DNA of 43,936 nucleotides from a virus. Position numbers and translations under genes: made by a program. Positions 22,692-31,331 of the stretch are shown one piece after another. The notes beneath the pieces are model-generated. The model did not search any database, had not been told where the DNA came from, and saw only the letters and a program-made list of their open reading frames with translations. The stretch is taken from IMG/VR virus record IMGVR_UViG_3300045120_000566, positions 1 through 43,936 of that record; one strand, given 5' to 3'. Positions within the stretch are counted from its first letter, which is position 1. Each line of letters opens with the position of its first letter.

Positions 22692-23611
22692 AACGCCAGC
22701 GACACCACTTCCTTGAACGCCACACTGCCCTGAAGCGGTGGATTCCAGATGAACGCTTGACGGGTGAACTCTTTGGCCGCCATCTCCTGAGTCGCCTGCA
22801 GGTTGCCCGCCGCGGCATAGAACATCCTCGACGGGAACATGCGCCACGCCTCGATATGCGCCGCCGCCGCGGCATAATCCAGATCGACCGAGAGCTCGTC
22901 GAGATCAGATGTTGGCCCCTGGAGCGCATCGGTGCCATTGATCCACACGGCGTGGTTGTGCAGGACCGTCACGCGCAGCCCGCCGTAGTACCCACCGCCC
23001 GCGCGGATCCACACGTGGCCGCACTCGCTGAAGACCGAGAACGGCACGTCGCGCACCGCGCTATACGGCCACCCCGTCTGCAAGTTCAGCACCTGGCGCG
23101 GATCGATCAGCCACGGCAAGGCCGCGGTCAGGTCAGCCTCGTACATAAACCCGCCCAGCCCGTAGCGGTCCTCGAAGAAGCAGCGCCGCAATCCAGCGAT
23201 CACGGCCATACGCAACTCCTGGGCAGGGTCGAGGTGGTGCAGCTCGGCGATCTCGCCGGGCGCCATGGGCACGTTCCAGTTGTGGTCCACCACCACCCGC
23301 CCGGCGGCACTGTCGAAACTGAGTATCAAGCGCTGACGGTCGGCAGCTTGAACGACAATGTCGGCGCCACCCTGGACGTGGCCGCGTCTGAGCAACCACA
23401 GATTCTCGGGACCGCCGATCAGCGCGGTGCTCTGCAGTGTCGGCATGATCGCCGAGGTCGAGGTCGACGACGTGGGCGAGCCGGTGGCCTGGTAAGCCAG
23501 AAAGTACGGCCCGAGTCGCCGCGCAGTCTCCTGCTCGAGTTTTTCGAGTGTGACCGCGCCCAGTGCTGGGAGTGTGGACCCGCCGCCGAAGGTGCCGCTA
23601 CCAAAGGTCAC
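22688..23611 (-). CDS. putative neck/tail-connector protein
   Basis: The frame starts at a GTG overlapping the fibre gene stop (GTGA), giving 307 residues; a longer frame only enters the upstream gene. It opens with LEKLEQETARRLGPYFLAY, a helical segment typical of head-tail connector proteins. Beta-rich and helical parts follow (for example DHNWNVPMAPGEIAELHHLD and EAWRMFPSRMFYAAAGN). Connector-like proteins plug the portal and join the tail. The assignment rests on pattern and context. Confidence 0.5.
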   Translation of the reverse strand: MTFGSGTFGGGSTLPALGAVTLEKLEQETARRLGPYFLAYQATGSPTSSTSTSAIMPTLQSTALIGGPENLWLLRRGHVQGGADIVVQAADRQRLILSFDSAAGRVVVDHNWNVPMAPGEIAELHHLDPAQELRMAVIAGLRRCFFEDRYGLGGFMYEADLTAALPWLIDPRQVLNLQTGWPYSAVRDVPFSVFSECGHVWIRAGGGYYGGLRVTVLHNHAVWINGTDALQGPTSDLDELSVDLDYAAAAAHIEAWRMFPSRMFYAAAGNLQATQEMAAKEFTRQAFIWNPPLQGSVAFKEVVSLAL

Positions 23612-25317
23612 GCGATGACCACACCCTTCCACGTACCACCACATCTGGCCCAGATCTTGTTGGCCGTAGTATCAACAATCAGCATGCCGTCCGTCGGTGT
23701 GTTCACGTCGGCATCAACAGGCGTACCAGCCTTCGTACGGTTAGCTACCGCTCCCGCCACAAAGATGTTGCGCGGCTTGTTACCGGCGACCCCAATGTCG
23801 ACCGAGTTGTCCGTGGTTGCCCACAAGCCCCCGGTGTTGATCCGCCAAACGGCAGTATTGGATGGGTTGAGCCGGATCTCGTTATTGCTCTGGATAGTTA
23901 GAGTGCGAACAACTCCAGTCCCAGCATTCTGCACGATAATGGATGAAGGTGTAATTTCCAACCGCTCATAGTTCGCACCGGCGCTGCTATATGTGCCGTA
24001 AATTCTCCACGATTGCGAATTAACCCCGTTTCGTTGTTCGATTGCGTTACCTGTCGGCTGGAACAATGGCGTATCGACAAGCGTCGTCGTTGTAGATCCA
24101 ACTACATTGAGTGAGCCGCCAGGACTGAATCGACCTCCCTCCGCACCGTTCACGTAGAAGATGAGATGACCATTAGTGGTGGGTGCCGAGATCCAGCCGA
24201 CCCTGACTGTGTTATCCGAATGGGCGTACAGTATTGCCCTTGGCGTTCCGCCCGTATCGCTGGCCGCAACACCAGACATGTTCGGCATGACCAGTGCATT
24301 GGACCAGCCCGGACCATCGATACGGATAGCCTCCGGTGATCCCGCCGCCGGGTTCGTCAGATGCACGCCGGTCGTCGTGACATCTCGAATGGTGATCCCC
24401 TTACCGAGCAAACTTGACGGGATACCCCAACCACCACCCGCACCGCCAATCTGCAAGCCCGTCTCATAGCCCCGCAAGGTGCCGCCGGTACTCGTACCCA
24501 CAATAGCGATACCCGCACCAATAGGATAAGTCGTCGCCGCACGGTGGATCGAGTCTGTGGCGCCAGAGGCCGAGTACGTTTGCACCGCGAAGCCAACCGA
24601 CAGCGCGGACGTGGGCTGGCCGTTGTAGTAATTGTTGATCAGCATATTGATTCCGCTGAGCAACGACTGCTGCACACCGACAGCACCGTGGATATTTCCA
24701 TCTATCAGCCAGCCACGGCCAGCCGGTCCGACACTCTGCGTATAACCCGCCCCGATGTTGTACTGAACGGACATGAATGCGGCGGCATGCTCGTTCAAGT
24801 CATTGCCACTGGCTTTGACAAACACTTCATGCCCGGAAGCCCACACGGACCCCACCGTTGCTGCACCATTGTCTCCAACGCTCGCTGCGCTGCTGACTCC
24901 GGTTGAGATCACCGAATAAGGGTCGGCCGTATCAGTCGCATTGAAGCGCGTGTACAACTTCCACGGTCGCACGTTTTGCCCAGCAACGCCGGTCACATAC
25001 GTTACGTCGCTTGAGATCTTCGCCGTGCTCAGCAGCCCGGATGAATCAAGCGCGACCCGCTGGACGCCCCCCGTTGAGAACCCAATCGTGTCCGTCGCAG
25101 GGTTGTACAGACCCGTATTCAAGTCACCAGCGAACGTGATCGACGGACTGGCTGCGCTGCCCGCACCGAAGGGCATGGCAGTCAGCAGCGACGTTTCGAG
25201 TGCGTTGACGGCTGACGCGAGCTGGTTGTGCAGGTCGGGATGGGTATCCGCCTCGGCCGTGGTGTTGACCACGTCGGTACGGATGTTGTCGGGCGCGGCC
25301 GGGAAGGTGCTGGTCAC
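23608..25317 (-). CDS. tail fibre protein
   Basis: The 569-residue protein has a fibre-like N-terminus (DLHNQLASAVNALETSLL), long beta-rich repeats full of Gly, Ser and Thr, and a C-terminal module KAGTPVDADVNTPTDGMLIV ... RCGGTWKGVVIA. The same module closes the small protein at 41194-41442, so it is probably a shared tip or assembly domain. The protein is likely the main receptor-binding or side fibre. Its stop overlaps the next gene's start. Confidence 0.7.
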   Translation of the reverse strand: MTSTFPAAPDNIRTDVVNTTAEADTHPDLHNQLASAVNALETSLLTAMPFGAGSAASPSITFAGDLNTGLYNPATDTIGFSTGGVQRVALDSSGLLSTAKISSDVTYVTGVAGQNVRPWKLYTRFNATDTADPYSVISTGVSSAASVGDNGAATVGSVWASGHEVFVKASGNDLNEHAAAFMSVQYNIGAGYTQSVGPAGRGWLIDGNIHGAVGVQQSLLSGINMLINNYYNGQPTSALSVGFAVQTYSASGATDSIHRAATTYPIGAGIAIVGTSTGGTLRGYETGLQIGGAGGGWGIPSSLLGKGITIRDVTTTGVHLTNPAAGSPEAIRIDGPGWSNALVMPNMSGVAASDTGGTPRAILYAHSDNTVRVGWISAPTTNGHLIFYVNGAEGGRFSPGGSLNVVGSTTTTLVDTPLFQPTGNAIEQRNGVNSQSWRIYGTYSSAGANYERLEITPSSIIVQNAGTGVVRTLTIQSNNEIRLNPSNTAVWRINTGGLWATTDNSVDIGVAGNKPRNIFVAGAVANRTKAGTPVDADVNTPTDGMLIVDTTANKIWARCGGTWKGVVIA

Positions 25318-25517
25318 TTCTTCTCTTGTGCGGCTGAACGCACGGGTGGTTCAGGATCGGGCGTGTAGTTCAGGATTTCGGCTTTGCCCTCGTTGCGCAG
25401 TTGGCGCACCCAGTCCTCGTCTTCGGACACGAAGTCCATCTTGTGGCCGGCCCCGTACACCACGTCGGGATCGGCCGGATCGGCCGCCGCCACCAACAAT
25501 CGCAGCGTGCCTGGCAT
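25314..25517 (-). CDS. small virion-region protein with VYGAGH motif
   Basis: The 67-residue protein contains DVVYGAGHKMDF and a GKAEILNY segment. It is clearly related to the N-terminal part of the protein at 25793-26206 (TVYGAGHTAAI ... DGKVSVVG). So these are paralogs or a domain shared by a short and a long form. Its start is four codons before the end of a small spacer. Function unknown. Confidence 0.55.
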   Translation of the reverse strand: MPGTLRLLVAAADPADPDVVYGAGHKMDFVSEDEDWVRQLRNEGKAEILNYTPDPEPPVRSAAQEKK

Positions 25518-25520
25518 GCC

Positions 25521-25781
25521 TCAGCCCTTCTTCGCCTTGGGCGCTTCTTCCGTGGTCGGTGTCACCTCGCCCGCATCCGCGCGACTGACACGTGCGTTGT
25601 AGACACCCTCCGGACCCGCTTCCTGCTGTCCAGCTTTCTGTTCCTTCTCGCTGGCCGCAACGGTGCCGTTAGCCCGCAGGTTGGCGTAGTCCTCGTCGGA
25701 CAGGGTGATCTCGGCGCCGGCTGCCACCGGTTCGCCGGTGGTCGGATGGATGATCGGCGCGAGTGTGGTGGTCTTCGGCAT
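25521..25781 (-). CDS. hypothetical structural-region protein
   Basis: ATG 25781 follows AAGGAGG by five bases, giving 86 residues. It begins PKTTTLAPIIHPTTGEPVAA and includes ITLSDEDYANLRANG, ending in a polar, Ala/Glu/Lys-rich tail. It sits between the two VYGAGH proteins and may be a decoration or head-completion protein. No family is recognised. Confidence 0.55.
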   Translation of the reverse strand: MPKTTTLAPIIHPTTGEPVAAGAEITLSDEDYANLRANGTVAASEKEQKAGQQEAGPEGVYNARVSRADAGEVTPTTEEAPKAKKG

Positions 25782-25792
25782 CGCGTTCCTCC

Positions 25793-26206
25793 TTATGCCG
25801 TGGTGAAGGTTGCGTCCGGTGTGAGCGTGACCGCGGTCCCGACCGTCACGGTGATTCGATAGTGATAGAGCGTGGCCGTAGTCAACCCAGTCAGGTTGGC
25901 CACAATCGCGCCTGAGCCCGAGGCTGGTGTAGCGGCCTGAGTGCCACCGTATGCGGTGGTGGTGCCGTAGTTGACGGCCATCGCCGTGCACGGCTGATCG
26001 ACCGTGAAGTTGACCGTCGCCGTCGTGGCGGCGATGGGAGCAACGTACTGACCGCGGACCTGGGCGCCCACCACCGAGACCTTGCCGTCGCGCTGGAACG
26101 CACGCAGCATCGCCTCGTCGGCGATCGCCGCGGTATGACCCGCGCCGTAGACCGTGGTGGGCGTGGTCGTGTCTTGGGTAGTGACCAGGAAGGTGACAGT
26201 GCTCAT
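25793..26206 (-). CDS. VYGAGH protein with fibronectin-III-like domain
   Basis: The 137-residue protein has an N-terminal domain with TVYGAGHTAAIADEAMLRAF, paralogous to the 67-residue protein at 25314. Its C-terminal 90 residues are rich in Thr and alternating strands (NLTGLTTATLYHYRITVTVG), like a fibronectin type III or Ig-like domain. Such domains often decorate capsids or tails and bind surfaces. Coupled by an ATGA overlap. Confidence 0.6.
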   Translation of the reverse strand: MSTVTFLVTTQDTTTPTTVYGAGHTAAIADEAMLRAFQRDGKVSVVGAQVRGQYVAPIAATTATVNFTVDQPCTAMAVNYGTTTAYGGTQAATPASGSGAIVANLTGLTTATLYHYRITVTVGTAVTLTPDATFTTA

Positions 26207-26367
26207 TTCTTCTTCTTCCTCGCCGGCAGTTTGGACTCGTCCACGCCCTTCAATTTCTTCTGAGCTTCCGAAGCGGAGAAGCCAGGTATCTGGCCTCCCG
26301 CTGCAGCTCCGAAGAACCTGGCTTGAGCCCTCGAGACGGGCCGTTTGTACGCACGCCCACCGGGCAT
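26203..26367 (-). CDS. small basic protein downstream of the capsid region
   Basis: From ATG 26367 the protein has 54 residues: PGGRAYKRPVSRAQARFFGA, then SEAQKKLKG and a lysine-rich end. The SRAQARFF...G pattern recurs in small phage proteins near structural genes. It may bind DNA or capsid. The longer open frame upstream would overlap the opposite-strand endonuclease insert. Confidence 0.5.
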   Translation of the reverse strand: MPGGRAYKRPVSRAQARFFGAAAGGQIPGFSASEAQKKLKGVDESKLPARKKKK

Positions 26368-26435
26368 GAGGTTTAACCCTCGCCTCTGCTGCGGCTCAAC
26401 CGCTTTCCATACTTTCTCATGCGACAATCCACCTC

Positions 26436-27188
26436 GTGCATCTTGATTCGATCGAGCGTTCGGGCCGCCATCTGGCCGCCCTGCCAATGCTCAGCGAGAT
26501 TCTTGGTCATCCTCTCATTCCAGCCATGGAGGATTGGTCCAAATGGGGTCGGTACTGGCAACAGATTGTCTGCATGGTCAGCACGCGCTGTTGGGTATGG
26601 ACTGGCAAAGTGACTCGTGATGGGTATGGCGTAGCTCGCATCCGAAGTGCTGCCAGCGGCGATGTAGCCATGGCGCACCGAGTGATGTTTACGTGGCTCA
26701 TCGGACCAATCCCACCGCAAATGACCCTCGATCACCTCTGCCGCAATACTGGATGTGTGAACCCTGACCACCTTGAGGTCGTGCCTCGTGAGGAAAACTC
26801 GCGGCGTGCCCGAACCAAGGATTTCTGTATTCGCGGTCACCAGTTGACATCCGACAACGTTGTACCCACGAGTGAAGGAGGTCGTCGCTGCCGGATCTGC
26901 CGCGACTCTTATTACAGCGAACATCGCGAAACGATCCGCACTCGGCAAGCCAAGGCATACCGCGTCCGTGCAGGACGAGAAGTCCTGCCGCCGAACGGGG
27001 AGCGGACCCACTGTAAGTGGGGCCACCCCTTCGACGAAGCGAACACTCGGATAACGACGGCCGGCGTTCGCCAGTGCCGCGCGTGCGGCAACCGTCGTGA
27101 TCGTGAGCGTTATGCAAACGACCCATCCCGTAATGCATCGGTCAAAGAAAGAGCCAAGGCTGCCAAAATTGCCACGCAGAATGCGTGA
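26436..27188 (+). CDS. HNH homing-type endonuclease on the opposite strand
   Basis: The 250-residue protein (GTG start; ATG 26487 is an alternative) has an HNH_3-like core: CWVWTGKVTRDGYGVARI ... MAHRVMFTW ... LDHLCRNTGCVNPDHLEVV. Two C-terminal zinc-like repeats follow, each C-x2-GH ... RxCRxC (FCIRGHQL/RRCRICRD and HCKWGHPF/RQCRACGN). It lies against the late genes, between the capsid gene and its neighbour, as a free-standing homing endonuclease would. It would cut DNA at a specific site and promote its own spread. The zinc repeats probably read DNA. The frame at 26373-27317 on the other strand is its antisense. Confidence 0.85.
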   Translation: MHLDSIERSGRHLAALPMLSEILGHPLIPAMEDWSKWGRYWQQIVCMVSTRCWVWTGKVTRDGYGVARIRSAASGDVAMAHRVMFTWLIGPIPPQMTLDHLCRNTGCVNPDHLEVVPREENSRRARTKDFCIRGHQLTSDNVVPTSEGGRRCRICRDSYYSEHRETIRTRQAKAYRVRAGREVLPPNGERTHCKWGHPFDEANTRITTAGVRQCRACGNRRDRERYANDPSRNASVKERAKAAKIATQNA

Positions 27189-27198
27189 ACAAATATGA

Positions 27199-28206
27199 CT
27201 AACCCTCCCCTCCTGTGGCCGCTTTTTGCTGGACCGCGAAGAAAGGGTACCTGCTAGCTTTCGTCGACTGTTGACGATTAACAGGGTTAGGAACAGCCCA
27301 AGCAAACCTGGCAACAATACGGAGGGCCACCATGTCTTGCTGCATCAGGTTGTACTGAATGATCGGGGGCGAGCCGTTGTCAGTGATCACACCAGTATCA
27401 AAAAGTTCCATACTGATGTCATCGCGAACAGCGAGCATGGACTGGTCCCACTGGCCGCCAATCATCGAGTAGTTGGCCGCACCCGTAGCGAAGCCCGACA
27501 GGCCAGCATTGCTGAACACGACCGGCTCGCCGTACAGGCTGCCCACGTTGGGCGACTCGGTCGGCGCCGTCTCGGGGTAGTACAGCATGCCCTTGGTCGT
27601 ATCACGCAGGCCGCGCAGTTTGGCTTTCACCTGACGCCTGGCCCAGAAGCCGGTCACATCGAAGCCATCAGCTTCAACCGTCGCCATGGCATTGTTCACG
27701 TCGTCGAGGTAATCGACCGCTGACGCGCCCGCCAGGATGATGTTGCCCGCGGAGCTCGCGCTGGCCACGATGCTAGTGGGGAACGTGGACGGGGCGTTCA
27801 CGCCGAAGAAGATCGCTTCATCTAAGGCCACCCCAAAGGCTTCCGTTACCTTGGGTTTGATCTCGGTCCAGAAGTCGAAGTCCATGTCATCGAGTAAATT
27901 TTTCGCTATTGGGACAATAACTGCCATCTCCTCTGCGTTGAGGTAAACATTGTCCCAAGCAAGACTTGTAGTCTGCTTCATACCAATATCACGAGCATCA
28001 AGCGAAGCACCCGCGACCCAGTATGCAATTGGAAGCTGACTTAACACAGGAATACGCTGCTGTGCCCTCTTCATGCGAACATGCGGCATAAGCTGCAATG
28101 CAGCACTTTTTACCTCGATTGATTGTACAATCGACTTTTGCACGTCCTCAGGAATCAATGGTCCTGAACCAGGTACCGCCCTAGAAGCGATGCTGTTATA
28201 TGGCAC
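27199..28206 (-). CDS. major capsid protein, HK97 fold
   Basis: The 335-residue protein matches HK97-type capsid proteins, with an N-terminal arm, YLNAEEMAVIVPIAKNLLDD, VTEAFGVALDEAIFFG, DGFDVTGFWARRQVKAKLRG and YGEPVVFSN. No large propeptide is visible, so a separate scaffold is likely; the gene upstream fits. It forms the icosahedral shell. The start is a GTG with AGAGG about 8 bases before it. A 160-base spacer with a hairpin lies upstream. Confidence 0.9.
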   Translation of the reverse strand: MPYNSIASRAVPGSGPLIPEDVQKSIVQSIEVKSAALQLMPHVRMKRAQQRIPVLSQLPIAYWVAGASLDARDIGMKQTTSLAWDNVYLNAEEMAVIVPIAKNLLDDMDFDFWTEIKPKVTEAFGVALDEAIFFGVNAPSTFPTSIVASASSAGNIILAGASAVDYLDDVNNAMATVEADGFDVTGFWARRQVKAKLRGLRDTTKGMLYYPETAPTESPNVGSLYGEPVVFSNAGLSGFATGAANYSMIGGQWDQSMLAVRDDISMELFDTGVITDNGSPPIIQYNLMQQDMVALRIVARFAWAVPNPVNRQQSTKASRYPFFAVQQKAATGGEG

Positions 28207-28366
28207 TAATGTTGCCTCTTTCAGATAGGACTAACACCACTAACGTGCCGAAAGCACCTCGTGGGCTGGTAGAATGACAAAAAGCCCTGGCGCTGTGTAA
28301 CCAGCTGGATTGCGCCTGTCACTACTTGGTGGCTTCCTCTGGCTAAGCCACCAACCCCGTTAGCGA
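28207..28366. promoter_or_regulatory. spacer before the capsid gene, with hairpins
   Basis: No gene is visible. On the minus strand it holds the perfect 10-bp stem described at 28326-28354 and a weaker GGCGC/GCGCC pairing at about 28293-28320 followed by CTTTTT. The long leader and structure could raise or modulate capsid expression, through RNA stability, attenuation or an internal promoter. I cannot fix a promoter. Confidence 0.4.
28326..28354. promoter_or_regulatory. perfect 10-bp hairpin between scaffold and capsid genes
   Basis: TTGGTGGCTT (28326-28335) pairs with AAGCCACCAA (28345-28354) around a 9-base loop. It lies 12 bases after the scaffold-like gene in the transcription direction. 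There is no T-run, so it may be an RNA processing or stabilising element rather than a terminator. Confidence 0.45.
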
Positions 28367-29143
28367 CTAGCCCGAACTGTTGTTGTGTTCTCTGGGTGTT
28401 GGCAGGTCGTAGAACCCGCGCAAAATGCTCGATACCGTCTGATCTGATCCTGAGCCGCCGCTCGTCCCTGGGATGAGCTCCGGCTCGGCATACCCGCCCC
28501 GCGCCTCACTCAGGATCTGTTTGCGGAATGCGGCGTTGCGACGGAGTTTTGCCTCGGCGGCTTTTTCGCCTTCGGCTTTCCAATGCTTCTCGAGCGCCTT
28601 CAGGCTCTCGCTCACAACCAGCTTGCGGCCCGCTAGACCTACCCCTGCGCCCTCGAGCTTGGTGATCCGCTCCTGCTCACTCTTGGGGAGGGCCAGGAAG
28701 ATCGGATCGATCGTCACCCGGTCGTGCTCTGAACCGACGTTGGTGACGAACTGCTCGAGCTGAACATTGCCCATCTGGGCCTGTTCGGTCTTGCGTTCTT
28801 CCTCGGCGTATGCCCACGGGTCCTTGTCGCGAAGTTCGCGACGAGCGCGGGCTGCAGCTTCTGAAGCTCGCTTGGCCTCACGACGATCGGTTTCGGCCTG
28901 TACGCGACGCTCTAATTCCGTCTGTGACAGCACCACCTTGTCTGGTTCGGCACTCGTCTCGGACTCCTGGTTCGATTCGGTCTCCTCCCGGCCGCCGCGA
29001 GGTTGTCGCCTCGTGATGCGCTGCCACCAGTTGGGTGACGATTCGGAAGAAGACTCGGAAACCTGCTCAGAAGTCTGGGCCGATGCCTCGGCGTCAGGAC
29101 TGGGTGATGGTTCCGCAGATGAAATATTTGGTTGTTCCTGCAT
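28367..29143 (-). CDS. scaffold-like protein
   Basis: The 258-residue protein is acidic and disordered at the start (Ser/Glu-rich) and then strongly helical and charged (LSQTELERRVQAETDRREAK, then KAEGEKAAEAKLRRNAAF). It lies directly before the capsid gene, the normal place of a scaffold. Scaffolds guide procapsid assembly and then leave. The short C-terminal tail (FYDLPTPREH) could bind the capsid. Confidence 0.7.
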   Translation of the reverse strand: MQEQPNISSAEPSPSPDAEASAQTSEQVSESSSESSPNWWQRITRRQPRGGREETESNQESETSAEPDKVVLSQTELERRVQAETDRREAKRASEAAARARRELRDKDPWAYAEEERKTEQAQMGNVQLEQFVTNVGSEHDRVTIDPIFLALPKSEQERITKLEGAGVGLAGRKLVVSESLKALEKHWKAEGEKAAEAKLRRNAAFRKQILSEARGGYAEPELIPGTSGGSGSDQTVSSILRGFYDLPTPREHNNSSG

Positions 29144-29169
29144 ATCTTACGCGCCTTTCTCGTCTCGTT

Positions 29170-31101
29170 CTATGGCCCGGCGGTGAAGCCGCTATTCCCG
29201 CCACCGCCCCCGCCGTATGGCCACTCGTACGGGTTGCGGAATTGCTGCGGGTTGGCGCCTGGCAACAGCGGGATCAGGCCGCTGAACACAGCGGGGTTGT
29301 ACGGCAGTGGTCCACTGCCACTCGCCATGGCCAACTCGGGTGGTGGTGGGAGTGATGCCCGGAAATCCGCCAGCCCCAGGCCGCCGGGCATCATGCTCGG
29401 ATTCAAGCCAGGGATGGTGTACGAGCTCTGCCCCGGTGGTACGGGGCCGGTGCCCTGAGCAAGACCGGGATACACCGGATGCTGCGGTATCTGACCCGCC
29501 GTCGTTGGTGGCGTACCACCGCCAGCATCAGGAGGTGGTGTCCCGCCAGGCGTCCACTGATTGCGACCGAGCATGCTCTGAAAATCCATGCCTGGCGCAA
29601 CCGTAGGTTGAGCACTCGCCAGACTCTGGATCTGCTGGTCGAGATTAGGCGCCTTGAACGTCGACCAGCCCGTGCCCAAGTCGGTCGGCGGACCCGTCTC
29701 ACCAGGGAAGCGCGTATTCATCGTGTGCTGCACGATGCCCTCGAGCGCCTGGCCGTAGCCTGGCCCGACGCGATACGGCATCAAGCCCTGCATGGCCGTC
29801 GACGCCGAGGTCAGGTTCTTCTGCTGCAGCTCGAGCGCTTTCTGCGTCTCGTCCTGGATGATCGCCTGCTGCTGCTGACCGAGCGCGTCCACCTGTGGCG
29901 CCACGTGCTGGTCGTACCAGGTGCTGAAGCGTGCGGCTTGCTGATCTGCAGGGATCGACTTGTCCGCGGCGATCTTGTCCTTCATCTGCATCATCTGCGA
30001 CTGCAAAAGGGCTGTTCGCTGGGCGAGCTCGCCGCGTGTGGTCGGCGCTTTCGGCCCCTGATAGTTGGGGTTGTCGGAGGTGGTGATGCCACCCTGCGCG
30101 CCGGTCTGGACGATGTACGGCTGTTCCGTCCCCGCGGTCAGTTGCTGAATCTCTTGTGGTGTGGCGCGCTCGCCGATGCTGGTTGTCGTCCAGTCGCCGC
30201 CACTGTAGAGCTGCTTGACCTTGTAGCCGCCGACGATGTTGTCGCGCGTGTCACCCTGTTTGGGTTGGCCAGCGAGTTTGGCGGCTGCAGCCTGCGTCTC
30301 AGGACTCCACGCCTCAGGTGTGACCGACGGATCGACCTCGTACTTCTTGGTCCCCTCGTTCCACACCTTGTGGACCTTGTAGCCGCCTTCGATGAAATCG
30401 CTTGGCGGATGGGCGCCCTCTGCAAAACCTTCAGCAAGTTTGAATGAGCCGCCGCCTGGCTTCGTTGCATCCGGCAGCCACTGGTACGTCTTGCCTTCAA
30501 ACTCTCTGAAGGTCGGCGTTGCGGCCGCGGTCTTGTCGACCTCAGTCGGCAGTCCGGCGTTGACCCAGGCGTTCGGATCCGATGACCCCGCGGGTCGCTG
30601 CATCCACGTGCCGTTGACCTTCTGCATCTCCGGCGCGGGCGTACTCTTCGCCGTCGCTGGAACAGGGGCGACGCCACCCACGTCCTGCATCAGGTTGGTG
30701 TCGGGATTGAGTGCCTGCCAGCGTTTACTGCCGTCCGGCTGATCCATCCACTTTGCGTTGTCCTGCCAGGACGTTTCCTTCGGCAGATTGACGCTGACGC
30801 CCTGCCCGATCATGGCGATCGGCTTGTTGGTACGCGGGTCGATGACGGTCTGGAGTTGGTCGGGTGTGGCCTTGGACACCTTCTCGTCGAGGTTCTTCAC
30901 GGCGCCCGCGCCGTTCACGTCGATCGTCGTGCCATCGCCGAGTTCGTAGTGGTAGAAGGGATCCTGGACCGCTGGACCAGTCAGCCGGCCGCCCTCTTTG
31001 TCGGGGCTGATCTTGGTTGCTTCGCCGGCCAGCCCACCGTGGCGGGCGACGAACTTCGCCCAACCTTCGTAGGTGGTGAGATCTTCGCCAGGCAGTGGCA
31101 T
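29170..31101 (-). CDS. large Pro/Gly/Gln-rich virion protein
   Basis: The 643-residue protein has an N-terminal domain (TYEGWAKFVARHGGLAG ...), several similar beta-hairpin modules (GYKVHKVWNEG, GYKVKQLYSGG, YQWLPDAT), a helical middle with QSQMMQMKDKIAADKSIPAD, and a Pro/Gly-rich C-terminus. Its place between the polyvalent protein and scaffold suggests an internal virion or ejection protein. No family is recognised. Confidence 0.5.
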   Translation of the reverse strand: MPLPGEDLTTYEGWAKFVARHGGLAGEATKISPDKEGGRLTGPAVQDPFYHYELGDGTTIDVNGAGAVKNLDEKVSKATPDQLQTVIDPRTNKPIAMIGQGVSVNLPKETSWQDNAKWMDQPDGSKRWQALNPDTNLMQDVGGVAPVPATAKSTPAPEMQKVNGTWMQRPAGSSDPNAWVNAGLPTEVDKTAAATPTFREFEGKTYQWLPDATKPGGGSFKLAEGFAEGAHPPSDFIEGGYKVHKVWNEGTKKYEVDPSVTPEAWSPETQAAAAKLAGQPKQGDTRDNIVGGYKVKQLYSGGDWTTTSIGERATPQEIQQLTAGTEQPYIVQTGAQGGITTSDNPNYQGPKAPTTRGELAQRTALLQSQMMQMKDKIAADKSIPADQQAARFSTWYDQHVAPQVDALGQQQQAIIQDETQKALELQQKNLTSASTAMQGLMPYRVGPGYGQALEGIVQHTMNTRFPGETGPPTDLGTGWSTFKAPNLDQQIQSLASAQPTVAPGMDFQSMLGRNQWTPGGTPPPDAGGGTPPTTAGQIPQHPVYPGLAQGTGPVPPGQSSYTIPGLNPSMMPGGLGLADFRASLPPPPELAMASGSGPLPYNPAVFSGLIPLLPGANPQQFRNPYEWPYGGGGGGNSGFTAGP

Positions 31102-31130
31102 CAGTTCGTTATCCTCCGTCTCGCCCCAAT

Positions 31131-31331
31131 ATGCGAGTACCGCCTATTCCCAAGTGGATCAGCGCGTCCATCTTTCTTGGCTGGTTGGCTGCCTTCACCT
31201 ACTTCGTCAACGCCGAAGGTCGCGACCACCTCACCATTTCGCTCATCCTCGGCCTGGCCGCAGTGGCGTTCATCGCCGCCCTGTTCATCGACGACCGCTG
31301 GTTCCACGCGCGCCGCAGACGCAAGCACTAG
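31131..31331 (+). CDS. antisense two-helix membrane protein
   Basis: The 66-residue protein has two hydrophobic helices (about 10-24 and 34-53: ISASIFLGWLAAFTYF and ISLILGLAAVAFIAALFI) and a basic C-terminus (HARRRRKH), as in a small inner-membrane protein. It is on the opposite strand in a 226-base gap between two large late genes and overlaps the polyvalent protein stop by four bases. Its third codon positions are strongly GC-rich, like real genes here. A minus-strand frame in the same gap is less protein-like. It could be a moron gene expressed in lysogeny. Confidence 0.6.
   Translation: MRVPPIPKWISASIFLGWLAAFTYFVNAEGRDHLTISLILGLAAVAFIAALFIDDRWFHARRRRKH

Noticed and set aside
22757-23971. 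404-residue plus-strand frame across the connector gene
   Set aside because: It is antisense to a well-supported late gene and contains no recognisable domain.
26373-27317. 314-residue minus-strand frame opposite the HNH gene
   Set aside because: It has no recognisable domain and is the antisense of a clear HNH endonuclease.
31101-31328. 75-residue minus-strand frame in the gap between the polyvalent protein and the next late gene
   Set aside because: It fits both neighbours with TAGTG and TGATG overlaps, but its composition is that of an antisense copy of a membrane protein and its third positions are less biased. I favour the plus-strand gene, with some doubt.
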